The notes under the pieces were generated by a model. It was not told the DNA's origin, made no database searches, and was given only the letters and a program-made list of their open reading frames with translations. A stretch of 64,000 nucleotides of DNA from Micromonospora echinospora (GTDB lineage Bacteria; Actinomycetota; Actinomycetes; Mycobacteriales; Micromonosporaceae), in the NCBI RefSeq assembly GCF_014203425.1, contig NZ_JACHJC010000001.1:868001-932000 (forward strand), in the 5' to 3' direction. The position numbers and the translations under genes were made by a program. Each line of letters opens with the position of its first letter. Positions within the stretch are counted from its first letter, which is position 1. Below, piece after piece: positions 48,943 to 59,766 of the stretch.

Positions 48943-51006
48943 TCAGGGGGTGTCGTTTCGGAGGACCAGGATGGCTATGTCGTCACGTGGGGGCTCGACG
49001 GAGAAGGCGATGGTGGCGGCGCGCAGCCGGGCAGCCACCACGTCGGCGGAGTACCCGGCCAGCGGCGCCGCCGACTCGCGCAGCCGTTCGGTGCCGAACA
49101 GCTCGCGTCCACGCCGCCGTTCGGTGACCCCGTCGGTGTAGAAGATCAGCGCGTCGCCGGGCTTGAGCGCCAGCTCGGCGGTGGGCGTGCTGATGGCGTC
49201 GAGCAGGCCCAGCGCCGTACCGCCGGTTCCGATGAACGTGGCGCCGCCCCCGCCGTGCAGCAGCACCGGGCGGTCGTGGCCGGCCAGGTGCAGCGAGACG
49301 TCGAGCTGGTCGCCGTCGCCGGGCGAGACCGCCGCCAGCGCCAGCGTGCAGTAGCGCCCGCCGCCGCGCTCGACGAGCGTCTCGTTGAGCCGGCTGAGCA
49401 CCTCGGGCAGCGGCTTGCCGTCGCCGACGAGAACCCGGATCACGTCCCGGACCAGGCCGGTCACGGCGGCGGCCTGCACGCCCTTGCCCGACACGTCGCC
49501 GACCACCACGAGCCAGCGGCCGTCCGGCAACGGGACCACGTCGTAGAAGTCGCCGCCGACCTCCGCGTCGTCGCCGGTGGGGACGTACTCGGCGGCGAAG
49601 CCGATGCCCTCGACCACCGGGAGCACGGGCGGCAGCAGCGACTGCTGGAGCGTCTGGGCGACCCGGCGGCGTTCGGCGTGGATGCGGGCGTTCTCGATGG
49701 CGAGCGCCGCGCGGCGGGCCACGTCCTCCAGCACGGAGACCTCGTCCGGGTCGTGCCGGTGCCGCTGGTGCCGGCCCACGGCGAGGGTGCCGAGCCGTTG
49801 CCCGCGGGCGATCAGCGGTACGGCGAAGCCCTCCATCGGTCCGCCGAACGGCACCTGGGCGGCGCTGCGGGACGCCTCGCGCAGCCGGGACTGGAGCGAG
49901 TCCGGGCCGGTCTCCTGGAGGATCCGGTGCAGCTGCGGCAGCATGGCCTCGTCGGCGTGGCTGGACGCGGCGAGGCGCAGCCGTCCCCACTCGTCGGTGG
50001 TGTGCACGGCGCACCACTGGCCGAGCCGGGGCACCACGAGCTGCGGGATGAGCGCCATGGTCAACTCGACGTCCAGCGACTGGGCGAGCAGTTCACTCGC
50101 CTCGGCCAGGAACGTCAGCCAGGCGGACCGGCGCACGTCGGCGCGGCGCAGGCGGTCGTTCTCCAGGTGCAGCGACAGCCGCTCGGCGGCCAGCACCGCC
50201 AGCGGTCGGGCGTACGTCGAGGGCGCCGCGTCCAGTTCCAGCTCACCGGTGTACGGGCGGTGCACGGCGAGCGGTACGCGCAGCAACTCGTTGTCCTCGC
50301 GCGGCTGCCGGCCGTACCGGGCGAACATCTGGGTGCCCAACCCGTCGCCCCGGTCCAGCCGGACCGTGCCACCGGCGGCGCCCACCATCTCGCCGACCCG
50401 GGTCAGCAGGCCGGTGGCGAACTCGGCCAGCGGCTCGTCCGCGTACGGGTCGGGGGTGATCTGCATCAACTCGCTCATCGCGGCGGCGCTGGGCGCACTG
50501 TCGCCGGTCCGTTCCGGCTCGGTCACCGGCGGCGGGCCGGCCGACGGGCGGGCGGGCCCGCCGGGGCCGGGCCGGTCCAGGCGGAACCAGACGCCCTTGC
50601 CGGTGGGCAGGTACGTGGTGCCCCATCGGCTGGAGAAGTGGTCGACGAGCAGCAGCCCGCGCCCCCGCGTGGCGACCTCGGCGATGTCGGAGGTGGTGTT
50701 GCGCACGCCGACGATCAGCTCGTCGACCGGCCCGGAGGCGAAGTCGGTGACGGTGACGGTGAGGCCGTTCGGGTCGGCTTCGACCTCGATGTCCAGTTCG
50801 GTGCGCGCGTGCTCGACGGCGTTCGTGGTCAGCTCGGTGGTGAGCAGCAGCGCCTCGTTCAGCAGTTCGGGCAGCCGGGCTTCGAGCAGCATGGTGCGCA
50901 CCACGGCGCGGGCCGCCGCCGGGGTGCGGCGGTCGGCGGGGAGGCGGACCCGGCGGACGTGCTCGTCCGCACCGCCGCTCCGAGTGGCCCCCGCCTCTGC
51001 TGACAC
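48943..51006 (-). CDS. GHKL ATPase-GAF-PP2C/SpoIIE phosphatase
   Basis: A 687-residue protein. I use the GTG at 51006, with GGAGG eight bases before it; a GTG at 51021 is also in frame. The N-terminal domain (about 15-150) is GHKL (LLTTELTTNAVEHARTE, VTDFASGPVDE, ATRGRGLLLVDHF). A GAF-like middle (about 190-440) is followed by a SpoIIE phosphatase (about 450-685: LLPPVLPVVEGIGFAAEYVP, GGDFYDVVPLP, VGDVSGKGV, FYTDGVTERR, RDDIAILVL). It resembles kinase-phosphatase regulators of STAS antagonists. It is divergent from the HAMP-array kinase (169-base gap) and part of the same signalling theme. Confidence 0.93.
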   Translation of the reverse strand: MSAEAGATRSGGADEHVRRVRLPADRRTPAAARAVVRTMLLEARLPELLNEALLLTTELTTNAVEHARTELDIEVEADPNGLTVTVTDFASGPVDELIVGVRNTTSDIAEVATRGRGLLLVDHFSSRWGTTYLPTGKGVWFRLDRPGPGGPARPSAGPPPVTEPERTGDSAPSAAAMSELMQITPDPYADEPLAEFATGLLTRVGEMVGAAGGTVRLDRGDGLGTQMFARYGRQPREDNELLRVPLAVHRPYTGELELDAAPSTYARPLAVLAAERLSLHLENDRLRRADVRRSAWLTFLAEASELLAQSLDVELTMALIPQLVVPRLGQWCAVHTTDEWGRLRLAASSHADEAMLPQLHRILQETGPDSLQSRLREASRSAAQVPFGGPMEGFAVPLIARGQRLGTLAVGRHQRHRHDPDEVSVLEDVARRAALAIENARIHAERRRVAQTLQQSLLPPVLPVVEGIGFAAEYVPTGDDAEVGGDFYDVVPLPDGRWLVVVGDVSGKGVQAAAVTGLVRDVIRVLVGDGKPLPEVLSRLNETLVERGGGRYCTLALAAVSPGDGDQLDVSLHLAGHDRPVLLHGGGGATFIGTGGTALGLLDAISTPTAELALKPGDALIFYTDGVTERRRGRELFGTERLRESAAPLAGYSADVVAARLRAATIAFSVEPPRDDIAILVLRNDTP

Positions 51007-51174
51007 CTCCGTATCCTCCACCGCCCCGACCCCGGGTGCCAAGCGTCCGGCGAACCGGCCAGTCAGGCTGATACGGCGCGTGACGCGGGGTTGCACGCCG
51101 TGACCTCGACGGATTACGCGGCAGAATGATGGGATGGCCGCGTGACGGCACGAGCCCGAGCGGAGCGAGGAACC

Positions 51175-54100
51175 ATGACCACGGCAAAACAGTCGGTGAC
51201 CGCGGACCCGTCCGCGTCCGACCACGAGGTGCTCCTCGGCGAGCTGGTCGACGCGTTGCGCCGGGTGGCGCACGGTGACCTGCGGGTACGCCTGCCGCGC
51301 CGGGCCGGACTGCCCGGTGAGGTCGCCGACGCCTTCAACGACGTGGTGTCGTTGCAGGAGCGGCAGCACCTGGACCTGCGCCGGATCAGCCGGATCGTCG
51401 GCCGTGACGGCCGGCTCACCGAGCGCCTGGACGACGAGGGCCTGGACGGCTCCTGGGCGGAGGGGCAGCGGGCGGTCAACTCGCTCATCGACGACCTGGG
51501 CCGGCCCACCACGGAGATCGCCCGGGTGATCGTGGCGGTGGCCGACGGCGACCTCTCCCAGCACATGGCGCTGGAGATAGACGGTCGTCCGCTCCGCGGT
51601 GAGTACCTGCGCATCGGCCGCACGGTGAACACGATGGTGGATCAGCTGTCGTCGTTCGCCGACGAGGTGACGCGGGTGGCCCGCGAGGTGGGCACCGAGG
51701 GCAAGCTGGGCGGCCAGGCCGATGTGCGTGGGGTCGCCGGCACCTGGAAGGACCTCACCGACTCGGTGAACACCATGGCGTCGAACCTGACCGGTCAGGT
51801 GCGGTCGATCTCGCAGGTGGCCACCGCCGTCGCGAAGGGCGACCTGTCGCAGAAGATCACGGTCGGGGCGCGCGGCGAGGTCGCCGAGCTTGCCGACACG
51901 ATGAACTCGCTGACCGACACGCTGCGGCTGTTCGCCGAGCAGGTGACCCGGGTGGCCCGCGAGGTGGGCACCGAGGGCAAGTTGGGCGGCCAGGCCGAGG
52001 TGCCGGGCGTGGCCGGCACCTGGAAGGACCTGACCGACAACGTCAACTCGATGGCGTCGAACCTGACCGCGCAGGTGCGCAACATCGCGCAGGTGTCGAC
52101 GGCGGTCGCCAAGGGTGACCTGTCGCAGAAGATCACGGTGGCCGCGCAGGGCGAGATCCTGGAGCTGAAGGACACCGTCAACACGATGGTGGATCAGCTG
52201 TCGTCGTTCGCCGACGAGGTGACGCGGGTGGCCCGCGAGGTCGGCATCGAGGGCAAGCTGGGCGGCCAGGCGCAGGTGCGCGGCGTCTCCGGCACCTGGC
52301 GCGACCTCACCGAGAACGTCAACCAGCTCGCCGGCAACCTGACCAGCCAGGTCCGCAACATCTCCCAGGTCTCCACGGCTGTGGCCAAGGGCGACCTGGG
52401 TCAGAAGATCACCGTGGACGCGCAGGGCGAGATCCTGGAGCTGAAGAACACCGTCAACACGATGGTGGACCAGCTCTCCTCGTTCGCCGACGAGGTGACC
52501 CGCGTCGCGCGCGAGGTGGGCACCGAGGGCAAGCTGGGTGGTCAGGCCCAGGTCAAGGGCGTCTCGGGTACGTGGCGGGACCTGACCGACAACGTGAACT
52601 CGATGGCGTCGAACCTGACCAGCCAGGTGCGGAACATCGCCTCGGTCACCACGGCCGTGGCGAAGGGTGACCTGTCGCAGAAGATCACCGTGGACGCCCG
52701 GGGTGAGATCCTGGAGCTGAAGTCCACTGTCAACACGATGGTGGATCAGCTGTCGTCGTTCGCCGACGAGGTGACGCGGGTGGCCCGCGAGGTGGGCACC
52801 GAGGGCAAGCTCGGTGGTCAGGCCCAGGTACGCGGCGTCGCCGGCACCTGGCGGGACCTGACCGACAACGTGAACTCGATGGCGTCGAACCTGACCGCGC
52901 AGGTGCGCAACATCGCCCAGGTGTCGACCGCCGTCGCCAAGGGCGACCTGTCGCAGAAGATCACCGTGGACGCCCGGGGTGAGATCCTGGAACTGAAGTC
53001 CACTGTCAACACGATGGTGGACCAGCTGTCGTCGTTCGCCGACGAGGTGACGCGGGTGGCCCGTGAGGTCGGTACCGAGGGCAAGCTGGGTGGTCAGGCG
53101 CAGGTCAAGGGCGTCTCGGGTACGTGGCGGGACCTGACCGACAACGTGAACTCGATGGCGTCGAACCTGACCAGCCAGGTCCGCAACATCGCCTCGGTCA
53201 CCACGGCCGTGGCGAACGGTGACCTGGGTCAGAAGATCACCGTGGACGCGCAGGGCGAGATCCTGGAGCTGAAGAACACCGTCAACACGATGGTGGACCA
53301 GCTCTCCTCGTTCGCCGACGAGGTGACCCGCGTCGCGCGCGAGGTGGGCACCGAGGGCAAGCTGGGTGGTCAGGCCCAGGTCAAGGGCGTCTCGGGTACG
53401 TGGCGCGACCTCACCGAGAACGTCAACCAGCTCGCCTCCACCCTCACCACGCAGTTGCGCGCGATCGCGCAGGTCTCCACGTCGGTGACGCGCGGCGACC
53501 TGACCCAGCGGATCAACGTGAAGGCGCAGGGCGAGGTCGCCGAGCTGAAGGACAACATCAACCAGATGATCGTCACCCTCCGGGAGACGACGAAGAAGAA
53601 CGCCGAGCAGGGCTGGCTCGACTCCAACCTGGCCCGTATCGGCGGTCTGCTCCAGGGCCAGCGCGACCTGGGCGAGGTCTGCCGCATGATCATGATGGAG
53701 GTGACCCCGCTGGTGGACGCGCAGCTCGGCGCGTTCTTCCTGGCGGACAGCTCCGAGGGCAGCATGCGGCTGCGGCTCACCGCCTCCTACGGCTACGTGG
53801 CCCGCGGCCACGACGTGACGTTCGGTCCGGGTGAGGGGTTGGTCGGGCAGGCCGCGCTGTCCCGCCGGACGATCCGGGTCAAGGCGCAGCCGGACGGGCG
53901 CCTCGTGGTGCGTTCCGGGCTGGCCGACACGCCGCCGGCCGACCTGGTGGTGCTCCCCGTCCTGTTCGAGGGCGAGCTGCTCGCCGTGATCGAGTTCGCC
54001 GGCGTGGCCACGTTCTCCGACCTGCACCTGGCGTTCCTGGAGCGGCTGGTGCTCACCATCGGCGTCGCGGTCAACACCATCCAGGCCAACCGGCGTACGG

Positions 54101-55539
54101 AGGAGCTGCTGGCGCAGTCGCAGCGGCTGGCACACGAGATGCAGGACCAGTCGGCCGAGTTGCAGCGCACCAACGCCGAGCTGGAGGACAAGGCGAAGCT
54201 GCTGTCCGAGCAGAAGGCGAACATCGAGACGCAGAACCGGGAGATCGAGCTGGCCCGGCTCGGCCTGGAGGAGAAGGCGCAGCAGCTCACCCGGGCGTCG
54301 GCGTACAAGTCGGAGTTCCTGGCCAACATGAGCCACGAGCTGCGTACGCCGCTGAACTCGCTGCTCCTGCTGGCCCGGCTGCTGGCCGAGAACCCGGAGC
54401 GCAACCTCAGCGCGAAGCAGATCGAGTTCGCCCGGACCATCCACGGCGCCGGGTCGGACCTGCTGTCGCTGATCGACGACATCCTCGACCTGTCCAAGAT
54501 CGAGGCGGGCCGGATGGACGTGGAGCCCACCGAGATCCAGTTCGCCGAGATCCGGAGCTATGTGGAGCAGGCCTTCGCGCCGCAGGCCGAGGAGAAGGGC
54601 CTGGACTTCCAGGTACGGGTCAGCAGCGACCTGCCGCCCGCGCTGGTGACCGACGCCCAGCGGTTGCAGCAGATCCTGCGCAACCTGCTCTCCAACGCGG
54701 TGAAGTTCACCGACAACGGCGCGGTGACGCTGCGCATCGGTCCGGCGGCCGAGAACGCCGTCTTCGACGTGCCCGCGCTGACGAACGCGCAGCGGGTGAT
54801 CGCGTTCACAGTGATAGACACCGGGATCGGGATCTCCGACGACAAGCTGTCGCTGATCTTCGAGGCGTTCCAGCAGGCGGACGGCACTACTAGCCGGCGG
54901 TACGGCGGAACCGGCCTCGGGCTGTCCATCAGCCGCGATCTGGCCCGCCTGCTCGGCGGCACGATCACCGTCTCGTCCGCGCCCGGTCAGGGTTCGACGT
55001 TCACTCTCTTCGTACCCGATGTGCTGGCGCCGGACGCGGTGGTGGCGCCGGCGCCGCCGTCGCCGAGCCGCGCGGGCCTGCCGTCGTCGCTGCTCATGCC
55101 GATGGAGCTGCCGCAGCCGCAGGAGACGCCCGCCACCCGGCGGCTGGACGGCGTGACCGTGCTGATCATCGACGACGACGTGCGGAACGTGTTCGCGCTG
55201 ACGTCCGCGTTGGAACTGCACGGCATGACCGTGTTGTACTCGGACAACGGGGCGGACGGCGTCCGCCAGCTCGCCGAGCACCCGGAGGTGGACATCGTCC
55301 TGATGGACGCCATGATGCCGGACCAGGACGGGTACGAGACGACAGGGCAGATCCGCCGCAACCACCGGTTCGCGGACCTGCCGATCGTCTTCCTGACCGC
55401 CAAGGCGATGCCCGGCGACCGGGAGTCGGCGCTCAGCGCCGGCGGCAGCGACTACATCACCAAGCCGGTGGACCTGGACGAGCTGATCGAGCTGATGGCG
55501 TCCTGGATCGGCCGCAGCCGAGGCGAGGAGAACCCGTGA
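51175..55539 (+). CDS. Soluble hybrid histidine kinase with a long HAMP array
   Basis: A 1454-residue cytoplasmic kinase. I use the ATG at 51175, preceded by GAGG; no membrane segment is found. Residues about 20-810 are a HAMP array: seven full units of about 92 residues recurring on [11 protein letters not shown]...GTEGKLGGQ, preceded by two more divergent units and followed by a half unit. A GAF domain follows (about 815-975), then a coiled coil (about 980-1045), His1054 in [14 protein letters not shown], a catalytic domain (N box [16 protein letters not shown]-like, GTGLGLSIS) and a REC domain with Asp1378 (VLMDAMMPD). This layout is that of Nik1/group III hybrid kinases, which respond to osmotic stress and fungicides in fungi and occur in many actinobacteria. 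It ends by GTGA overlap with the response regulator gene. Confidence 0.94.
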   Translation: MTTAKQSVTADPSASDHEVLLGELVDALRRVAHGDLRVRLPRRAGLPGEVADAFNDVVSLQERQHLDLRRISRIVGRDGRLTERLDDEGLDGSWAEGQRAVNSLIDDLGRPTTEIARVIVAVADGDLSQHMALEIDGRPLRGEYLRIGRTVNTMVDQLSSFADEVTRVAREVGTEGKLGGQADVRGVAGTWKDLTDSVNTMASNLTGQVRSISQVATAVAKGDLSQKITVGARGEVAELADTMNSLTDTLRLFAEQVTRVAREVGTEGKLGGQAEVPGVAGTWKDLTDNVNSMASNLTAQVRNIAQVSTAVAKGDLSQKITVAAQGEILELKDTVNTMVDQLSSFADEVTRVAREVGIEGKLGGQAQVRGVSGTWRDLTENVNQLAGNLTSQVRNISQVSTAVAKGDLGQKITVDAQGEILELKNTVNTMVDQLSSFADEVTRVAREVGTEGKLGGQAQVKGVSGTWRDLTDNVNSMASNLTSQVRNIASVTTAVAKGDLSQKITVDARGEILELKSTVNTMVDQLSSFADEVTRVAREVGTEGKLGGQAQVRGVAGTWRDLTDNVNSMASNLTAQVRNIAQVSTAVAKGDLSQKITVDARGEILELKSTVNTMVDQLSSFADEVTRVAREVGTEGKLGGQAQVKGVSGTWRDLTDNVNSMASNLTSQVRNIASVTTAVANGDLGQKITVDAQGEILELKNTVNTMVDQLSSFADEVTRVAREVGTEGKLGGQAQVKGVSGTWRDLTENVNQLASTLTTQLRAIAQVSTSVTRGDLTQRINVKAQGEVAELKDNINQMIVTLRETTKKNAEQGWLDSNLARIGGLLQGQRDLGEVCRMIMMEVTPLVDAQLGAFFLADSSEGSMRLRLTASYGYVARGHDVTFGPGEGLVGQAALSRRTIRVKAQPDGRLVVRSGLADTPPADLVVLPVLFEGELLAVIEFAGVATFSDLHLAFLERLVLTIGVAVNTIQANRRTEELLAQSQRLAHEMQDQSAELQRTNAELEDKAKLLSEQKANIETQNREIELARLGLEEKAQQLTRASAYKSEFLANMSHELRTPLNSLLLLARLLAENPERNLSAKQIEFARTIHGAGSDLLSLIDDILDLSKIEAGRMDVEPTEIQFAEIRSYVEQAFAPQAEEKGLDFQVRVSSDLPPALVTDAQRLQQILRNLLSNAVKFTDNGAVTLRIGPAAENAVFDVPALTNAQRVIAFTVIDTGIGISDDKLSLIFEAFQQADGTTSRRYGGTGLGLSISRDLARLLGGTITVSSAPGQGSTFTLFVPDVLAPDAVVAPAPPSPSRAGLPSSLLMPMELPQPQETPATRRLDGVTVLIIDDDVRNVFALTSALELHGMTVLYSDNGADGVRQLAEHPEVDIVLMDAMMPDQDGYETTGQIRRNHRFADLPIVFLTAKAMPGDRESALSAGGSDYITKPVDLDELIELMASWIGRSRGEENP
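51835..53490 (+). repeat. Six tandem 276-base repeats inside the HAMP-array gene
   Basis: Units start at 51835, 52111, 52387, 52663, 52939 and 53215. Neighbouring units are highly similar in DNA; the copies starting at 52387 and 53215 are nearly identical over long stretches, including at synonymous sites. This suggests recent duplication or gene conversion within the gene. Confidence 0.9.
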
Positions 55540-56093
55540 CGCAGACGGCCAAGGCCCTGCTGGTGGACGACCGGCGGGAGAACCTGATGGCGCTGGAGGC
55601 GATCCTCCAGGGCCTCCCGGTGCAGTCGGTCGCGGTGGAGAGCGGCGAGGCCGCGCTCAAGCAGCTCCTCGTGGACGACTTCGCGGTGATCCTGCTGGAC
55701 GCCCAGATGCCGGACATGGACGGCTTCGAGACGGCCACCCACATCAAGCGGCGCGAGCGCACCCGGCACGTACCGATCATCTTCCTGACCGCCGCGGACA
55801 AGGACGCACAGCTCGCGCTGCGCGGCTACGCGGCCGGCGCGGTCGACTACCTGACCAAGCCGTTCGACCCGTGGGTTCTGCGGGCGAAGGTGACAGTCTT
55901 CGTCGACCTGTGGGTGAAGACCCGGCAGCTCGCCGCCCAGTCGGACCTGGTGCGGGAGCGGGATCTGCAGTGGCGGCACCTGACCGACGCGGTGGACGAG
56001 GCCACAGCGCTGCTGCGCGCCGACGACGACCCGTCTGCCCGGGACCGCGCGGTGGACCTGCTGGAGCAGGCCCGCTGGGGCAACACCCGCTGA
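55536..56093 (+). CDS. Single-domain-type response regulator with helical tail
   Basis: A 185-residue protein starting at GTG inside a GTGA overlap. REC domain (about 5-125) with DD at 11-12, phosphoacceptor Asp55 (VILLDAQMPD), Thr in FLTAADKD and Lys in YLTKPFDP. The rest is a helical tail (LVRERDLQWRHLTDAVDEATALL) without a DNA-binding or enzymatic domain. It likely receives phosphate from the hybrid kinase upstream and signals by protein contact. Confidence 0.93.
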   Translation: MTQTAKALLVDDRRENLMALEAILQGLPVQSVAVESGEAALKQLLVDDFAVILLDAQMPDMDGFETATHIKRRERTRHVPIIFLTAADKDAQLALRGYAAGAVDYLTKPFDPWVLRAKVTVFVDLWVKTRQLAAQSDLVRERDLQWRHLTDAVDEATALLRADDDPSARDRAVDLLEQARWGNTR

Positions 56094-56097
56094 CGGC

Positions 56098-56601
56098 TCA
56101 GCCGCCGGCCGGGCCACCGTGCCCGGTCGCGGCGCGCCGGGCCCGCCACCGGTCGCCGAGCGATTCCAGTTCCTCCTGTACGAAGAGGAAGAAGTCGCGC
56201 ATCTCGGCGACCCGTTCCCCGGCCGGGGTGCTCCGGCCGCGCAGCGCGCCGACCCCTCCGGCGGCGATGTCGATGAGAGTCTTGTAGAGCGTGGACTTGG
56301 TGATCGTCGCCTCGTACCAGGGGTTGTCCGGCATCCGGTAGCGGTCGCGCCGGGAGCCCTTGACCGGCTCGCGGACCAGCATGGCGAACTGGGTCAGGTA
56401 GCGCACCGCGCCGGAGACCGCCGCCGCGCTGACGCCCAGCCGCTCGGCGATCTCGCCTGCGGTGAGCGGCTCGTCGGCGCTCATCACAGTGAACAGGACC
56501 CGGGCGGCCATCCGGGGGAAGCCCACGTCGGCGAAGGCCATCGCCATCCGCTCGACGAAGAGGTGGACCTCCTCCTCGTCGCGGTTGGTCGGCACGTTCA
56601 T
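56098..56601 (-). CDS. GbsR/MarR-family transcriptional regulator
   Basis: A 167-residue protein. I choose the ATG at 56601, with GAGGAG six bases upstream; a GTG at 56622 would add seven residues. The winged helix (ITAGEIAERLGVSAAAVSGAVRYLTQFAMLVREP-type segment; note LTAGEIAERLGVSAAAVSGA) and the wing KGSRRDRYRMPDNPWYE fit GbsR. The C-terminal helices (AEMRDFFLFVQEELESL) dimerise. It is divergent from an ABC exporter, and the operator between them is described separately. Confidence 0.9.
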   Translation of the reverse strand: MNVPTNRDEEEVHLFVERMAMAFADVGFPRMAARVLFTVMSADEPLTAGEIAERLGVSAAAVSGAVRYLTQFAMLVREPVKGSRRDRYRMPDNPWYEATITKSTLYKTLIDIAAGGVGALRGRSTPAGERVAEMRDFFLFVQEELESLGDRWRARRAATGHGGPAGG

Positions 56602-56639
56602 GGTCGGCTCCTCGACACTCACCCCGTGACCTTACAGTC

Positions 56640-56668
56640 TTCACAAGTTTGTGAAACGAGCGTAGCTT
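56640..56668 (+). promoter_or_regulatory. Promoter and overlapping operator of the ABC exporter
   Basis: The palindrome TTCACAA-GT-TTGTGAA (56640-56655) contains a -35 box TTCACA (56640-56645). A 17-base spacer leads to -10 TAGCTT (56663-56668), seven bases before the ATG, so the transcript is probably leaderless. The divergent GbsR/MarR protein would block this promoter by binding. Confidence 0.78.
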
Positions 56669-56675
56669 CTGAACT

Positions 56676-57620
56676 ATGGAAACGGCAATCGATGTGTCCG
56701 GCCTGGTGAAGACCTTCGGCCGCACCCGGGCTCTCGACGGGCTCGACCTGACCGTCCGCACCGGGGAGGTGCACGGCTTCCTGGGCCCGAACGGCTCCGG
56801 CAAGTCGACGACCATCCGGGTGCTGCTCGGCCTGCTGCGGGCGGACGCGGGGGCCGTCCGGCTGCTGGGCGGCGACCCCTGGCGGAACGCGGTGGCGCTG
56901 CACCGCCGCCTCGCGTACGTGCCAGGAGACGTCACGCTCTGGCCCAACCTCAGCGGCGGCGAGGTCATCGACCTGCTCGGCCGGATGCGCGGCGGGCTCG
57001 ACCCGAAACGCCGCGCCGAACTGCTGGAGTCGTTCGAGCTGGACCCGCGCAAGAAGGGCCGCACCTACTCCAAGGGCAACCGGCAGAAGGTCGGCCTGGT
57101 CGCCGCGCTCGCCTCCGACGTCGAACTGCTCATCCTCGACGAGCCGACCTCCGGGCTCGACCCGCTGATGGAGGAGGTCTTCCAGCACTGGGTCCGCCGG
57201 GCCGTCCACGACGGGCGCACCGTGCTGCTGTCAAGCCACATCCTGGCCGAGGTGGAGGCGCTCTGCGACCGGGTGACGATCATCCGGGCCGGGCGGGCCG
57301 TGGAGTCCGGCACGCTCGGCGACCTGCGCCACCTGCACCGCACCGCCATCGACGCCGAGGTCGCCGCGCCGCTCGACGGCCTGGCCGACCTGCCGGGCAT
57401 ACACGACCTGCGGGTCGACGGGCGGCGGGTGCGCTTCGACGTCGACACCGCGGCGCTCGACGCCGCGCTGCGCCGGCTCACCGAACTGGGGGTACGCAGC
57501 CTGGTCAGCACGCCGCCCACGCTGGAGGAACTGTTCCTGCGGCACTACGAGACGGCGGCCTCCTCCGACGCGGCGTCCTCTTCCGAAGCGGCGCGCCCCG
57601 AGACGGCGGACCGGTCATGA
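56676..57620 (+). CDS. ABC transporter ATP-binding protein
   Basis: A 314-residue ABC ATPase. Walker [10 protein letters not shown], signature [16 protein letters not shown], Walker [14 protein letters not shown] and H-loop SSHIL are intact. The signature's first residue is Tyr where most have LSGGQ, as is usual in this exporter subfamily. A Ser/Ala-rich tail follows residue 290. ATGA overlap with the permease gene. Export of a drug-like or lipid substrate is likely; control by the divergent regulator. Confidence 0.93.
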   Translation: METAIDVSGLVKTFGRTRALDGLDLTVRTGEVHGFLGPNGSGKSTTIRVLLGLLRADAGAVRLLGGDPWRNAVALHRRLAYVPGDVTLWPNLSGGEVIDLLGRMRGGLDPKRRAELLESFELDPRKKGRTYSKGNRQKVGLVAALASDVELLILDEPTSGLDPLMEEVFQHWVRRAVHDGRTVLLSSHILAEVEALCDRVTIIRAGRAVESGTLGDLRHLHRTAIDAEVAAPLDGLADLPGIHDLRVDGRRVRFDVDTAALDAALRRLTELGVRSLVSTPPTLEELFLRHYETAASSDAASSSEAARPETADRS

Positions 57621-59209
57621 GCACGCTCACCGGCACCCGTCACCTGGTCCGGCTGATCCTGCGCCGGGACCGTCTCCTGCTGCCGCTGTGGGTGCTCGTG
57701 CTCGCGGTGCTGCCGATGACGTACGCGGCCAGCTTCTTCGAGCTGTTCCCGACCGCCGCCGAGCGGGCCGCGTACCTGGAGGGCACCGCCCGCAACCCGT
57801 CCATCGTCGCGCTGCTCGGCCCCGCCTACGGCGACAGCGTCGGCGGGCTGACCGCCCAGCGCAGCGGCTTCCTGCTGCTGATCGTCGCGCTGGCCAGCCT
57901 GCTCACAGTCATCCGGCACACCCGCACCGAGGAGGAGGCCGGTCGGCGGGAACTGCTCGGCGGCAACGTGCTCGGGCGGCACGCCGGGCTGACCGCCGCG
58001 CTGCTCGTCACGTACGCGGCGGATCTGCTGCTCGGCCTGCTCACCGCCGCCGGGCTGGTCGCGACCGGGCTGCCGGTCGGCGGCTCGGTGGCGTACGCGC
58101 TCGTCACCGTGCTGACCGGCGTCGTGTTCGCCACGCTCGGCGGGCTGGCGGCGCAGTTGACCGAGACCGCCGGTGGGGCGCGGGGCATCGGGCTCGCCGG
58201 TCTGGGCGCCGCGTTCGGGCTGCGCCTGGCCGGGGACACCGCGAGCAACGACTGGCCGAGCTGGCTCTCCCCGCTGGGCTGGGCCGCCCGGGCCCGCCCG
58301 TACCAGGGGGAGCGGTGGTGGGTGCTGCTCCTGCCGCTGGCCGCCACGGCGCTGCTCGCGGCGCTCGCGTACCCGGTCTCGGTCCGTCGTGACCTGGGCG
58401 CGGGCGTGCTGCCGCCCCGACTCGGCCCGGCCACCGCCGGTGGTGGCCTGTCCGGCCCGTTCGGCCTGGCCTGGCGGCTGCACCGGGGGCAGATCCTCTG
58501 GTGGTCGGTCGGGTTCGGCCTGCTCGGCCTGATTCTCGGGGGCGCGGCCGAGGCGGCCGGCCGGTCCGTCGAGGGGAACCCGCGGATGGAGGAGATCGTG
58601 GCCCGGCTCGGCGGGGCGTCCGGCATGGCCGACGCGTACCTGGGCGTGACGCTGAGCCTGGCCGGGCTGGCCGCCGCCGGTTACGGCATCCAGGCCGCGC
58701 TGCGGATGCGCGCCGAGGAGTCCGCCGGGCACGCGGAGCCGGTGCTCGCCACCGGCACCCGCCGCTCGACCTGGCTGCTCTCGCACGTGACGTTCGCGCT
58801 GCTCGGCCCGGTGGTGGTGCTCGCGGTGACCGGGCTGGCCACCGGCCTGACGTACGGCCTGAGCACCGGCGATGTGCCCCGGCAACTGGGCCGGATGCTC
58901 GCCGCGGGCCTGACCCAGGCGCCTGCGGTGTGGGTGCTGGCCGGGCTCGCCGTGCTGCTCTACGGTCTGCTGCCCCGGCTCGCGCCGGCCACCTGGGCGG
59001 TGCTGGCGGTCTGCGTGCTGCTCGGGCAGCTCGGCGCGGTGCTGGAGCTGGACCAGTGGCTGCTGGACCTGTCCCCGTTCACGCACACCCCGCAGGTGCT
59101 CCGCGACGCCTGGACCCCCACCCCGCTCTACGTCCTGACCGCCCTGGCGGTGACCCTGGCCACAACCGGCCTGCTCACCTTCCGCCGCCGCGACCTCCCC
59201 GTCCTCTAG
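57617..59209 (+). CDS. ABC transporter permease, large polytopic type
   Basis: A 530-residue membrane protein with about 12 hydrophobic segments in two similar halves, each starting with a basic stretch ([19 protein letters not shown] and [17 protein letters not shown]). Motifs include [16 protein letters not shown] and [20 protein letters not shown], the paired EExxGR-like loops of this exporter family. This two-half architecture forms a full membrane unit with two copies of the ATPase. Substrate unknown. Confidence 0.92.
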   Translation: MSTLTGTRHLVRLILRRDRLLLPLWVLVLAVLPMTYAASFFELFPTAAERAAYLEGTARNPSIVALLGPAYGDSVGGLTAQRSGFLLLIVALASLLTVIRHTRTEEEAGRRELLGGNVLGRHAGLTAALLVTYAADLLLGLLTAAGLVATGLPVGGSVAYALVTVLTGVVFATLGGLAAQLTETAGGARGIGLAGLGAAFGLRLAGDTASNDWPSWLSPLGWAARARPYQGERWWVLLLPLAATALLAALAYPVSVRRDLGAGVLPPRLGPATAGGGLSGPFGLAWRLHRGQILWWSVGFGLLGLILGGAAEAAGRSVEGNPRMEEIVARLGGASGMADAYLGVTLSLAGLAAAGYGIQAALRMRAEESAGHAEPVLATGTRRSTWLLSHVTFALLGPVVVLAVTGLATGLTYGLSTGDVPRQLGRMLAAGLTQAPAVWVLAGLAVLLYGLLPRLAPATWAVLAVCVLLGQLGAVLELDQWLLDLSPFTHTPQVLRDAWTPTPLYVLTALAVTLATTGLLTFRRRDLPVL

Positions 59210-59216
59210 CGGCGTT

Positions 59217-59283
59217 GATCTTGCACTTGTGGCCCCGACAAAGGGTGTGAATCACCCGAGCGGAGGGCCGCAAGTGCAAGATC
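59217..59283. repeat. Palindromic repeat / bidirectional terminator (GATCTTGCACTTG family)
   Basis: Two 19-base arms (GATCTTGCACTTGTGGCCC and a complement with one mismatch) enclose a smaller GGGTG...CACCC hairpin. It lies between the convergent permease and STAS genes. Confidence 0.85.
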
Positions 59284-59289
59284 GCGAGG

Positions 59290-59622
59290 TCAGGGGGTGG
59301 CTTCGTTGCGGATCATCAGGGCGCTGCGCAGGCCGGTGATGTCCAGGACGCGGATCAGGAAGTCGCCGACGTTGCTGAGCATCAGCAGGCTGCGCGCGTG
59401 ACTGGCCTTGCGGCTGAGCACCACGAGCGTGCCGAGGCCCTGCGAGTCGCAGAACGTGACCCCGGCGAGGTCGAGCACGATGCGCGGGGGCGGATCCGCC
59501 AGCACCTCGTTGACCACCGTCGAGAGCTGGGCGGCCGTGAGCATGTCGATCTCACCGGCCAGACGAAGCACGGCTTCGTCACCGGTCCGCTGTACGGTGA
59601 TGGACAGTTCGGCACGATCCAC
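59290..59622 (-). CDS. STAS-domain anti-sigma factor antagonist (second copy)
   Basis: A 110-residue STAS protein starting at GTG. Ser60 in TFCDSQGLGTLVVL is the likely phosphorylation site, and the GEIDMLTAAQL strand matches SpoIIAA/RsbV. Its sequence is distinct from the one at 36470-36826, so each may serve its own sigma pathway. It lies alone between a palindromic repeat and the hemL promoter region. Confidence 0.93.
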   Translation of the reverse strand: MDRAELSITVQRTGDEAVLRLAGEIDMLTAAQLSTVVNEVLADPPPRIVLDLAGVTFCDSQGLGTLVVLSRKASHARSLLMLSNVGDFLIRVLDITGLRSALMIRNEATP

Positions 59623-59766
59623 CCGGTCAGCCTATCGCGATCTCGACCATCGGGCCTGTCGAGCGGATCGCGGGCGGCCTGCCGCCGCTCACCGGGGTGA
59701 GCCTGGTAACCCCCGTCGCGGGGTGCGTGCCAGGCAGTACTCCGACGCTGACACAATGGGCCCATC

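Noticed and set aside
48943..55365. A very long open frame on the minus strand running through the antisense of the HAMP-array kinase (over 2000 codons)
   Set aside because: Only its last third (48943-51006) has protein-family character. The rest is antisense to a clear histidine kinase, consists of low-complexity His/Arg/Leu-rich repeats and reflects third-position GC bias in a tandem repeat.
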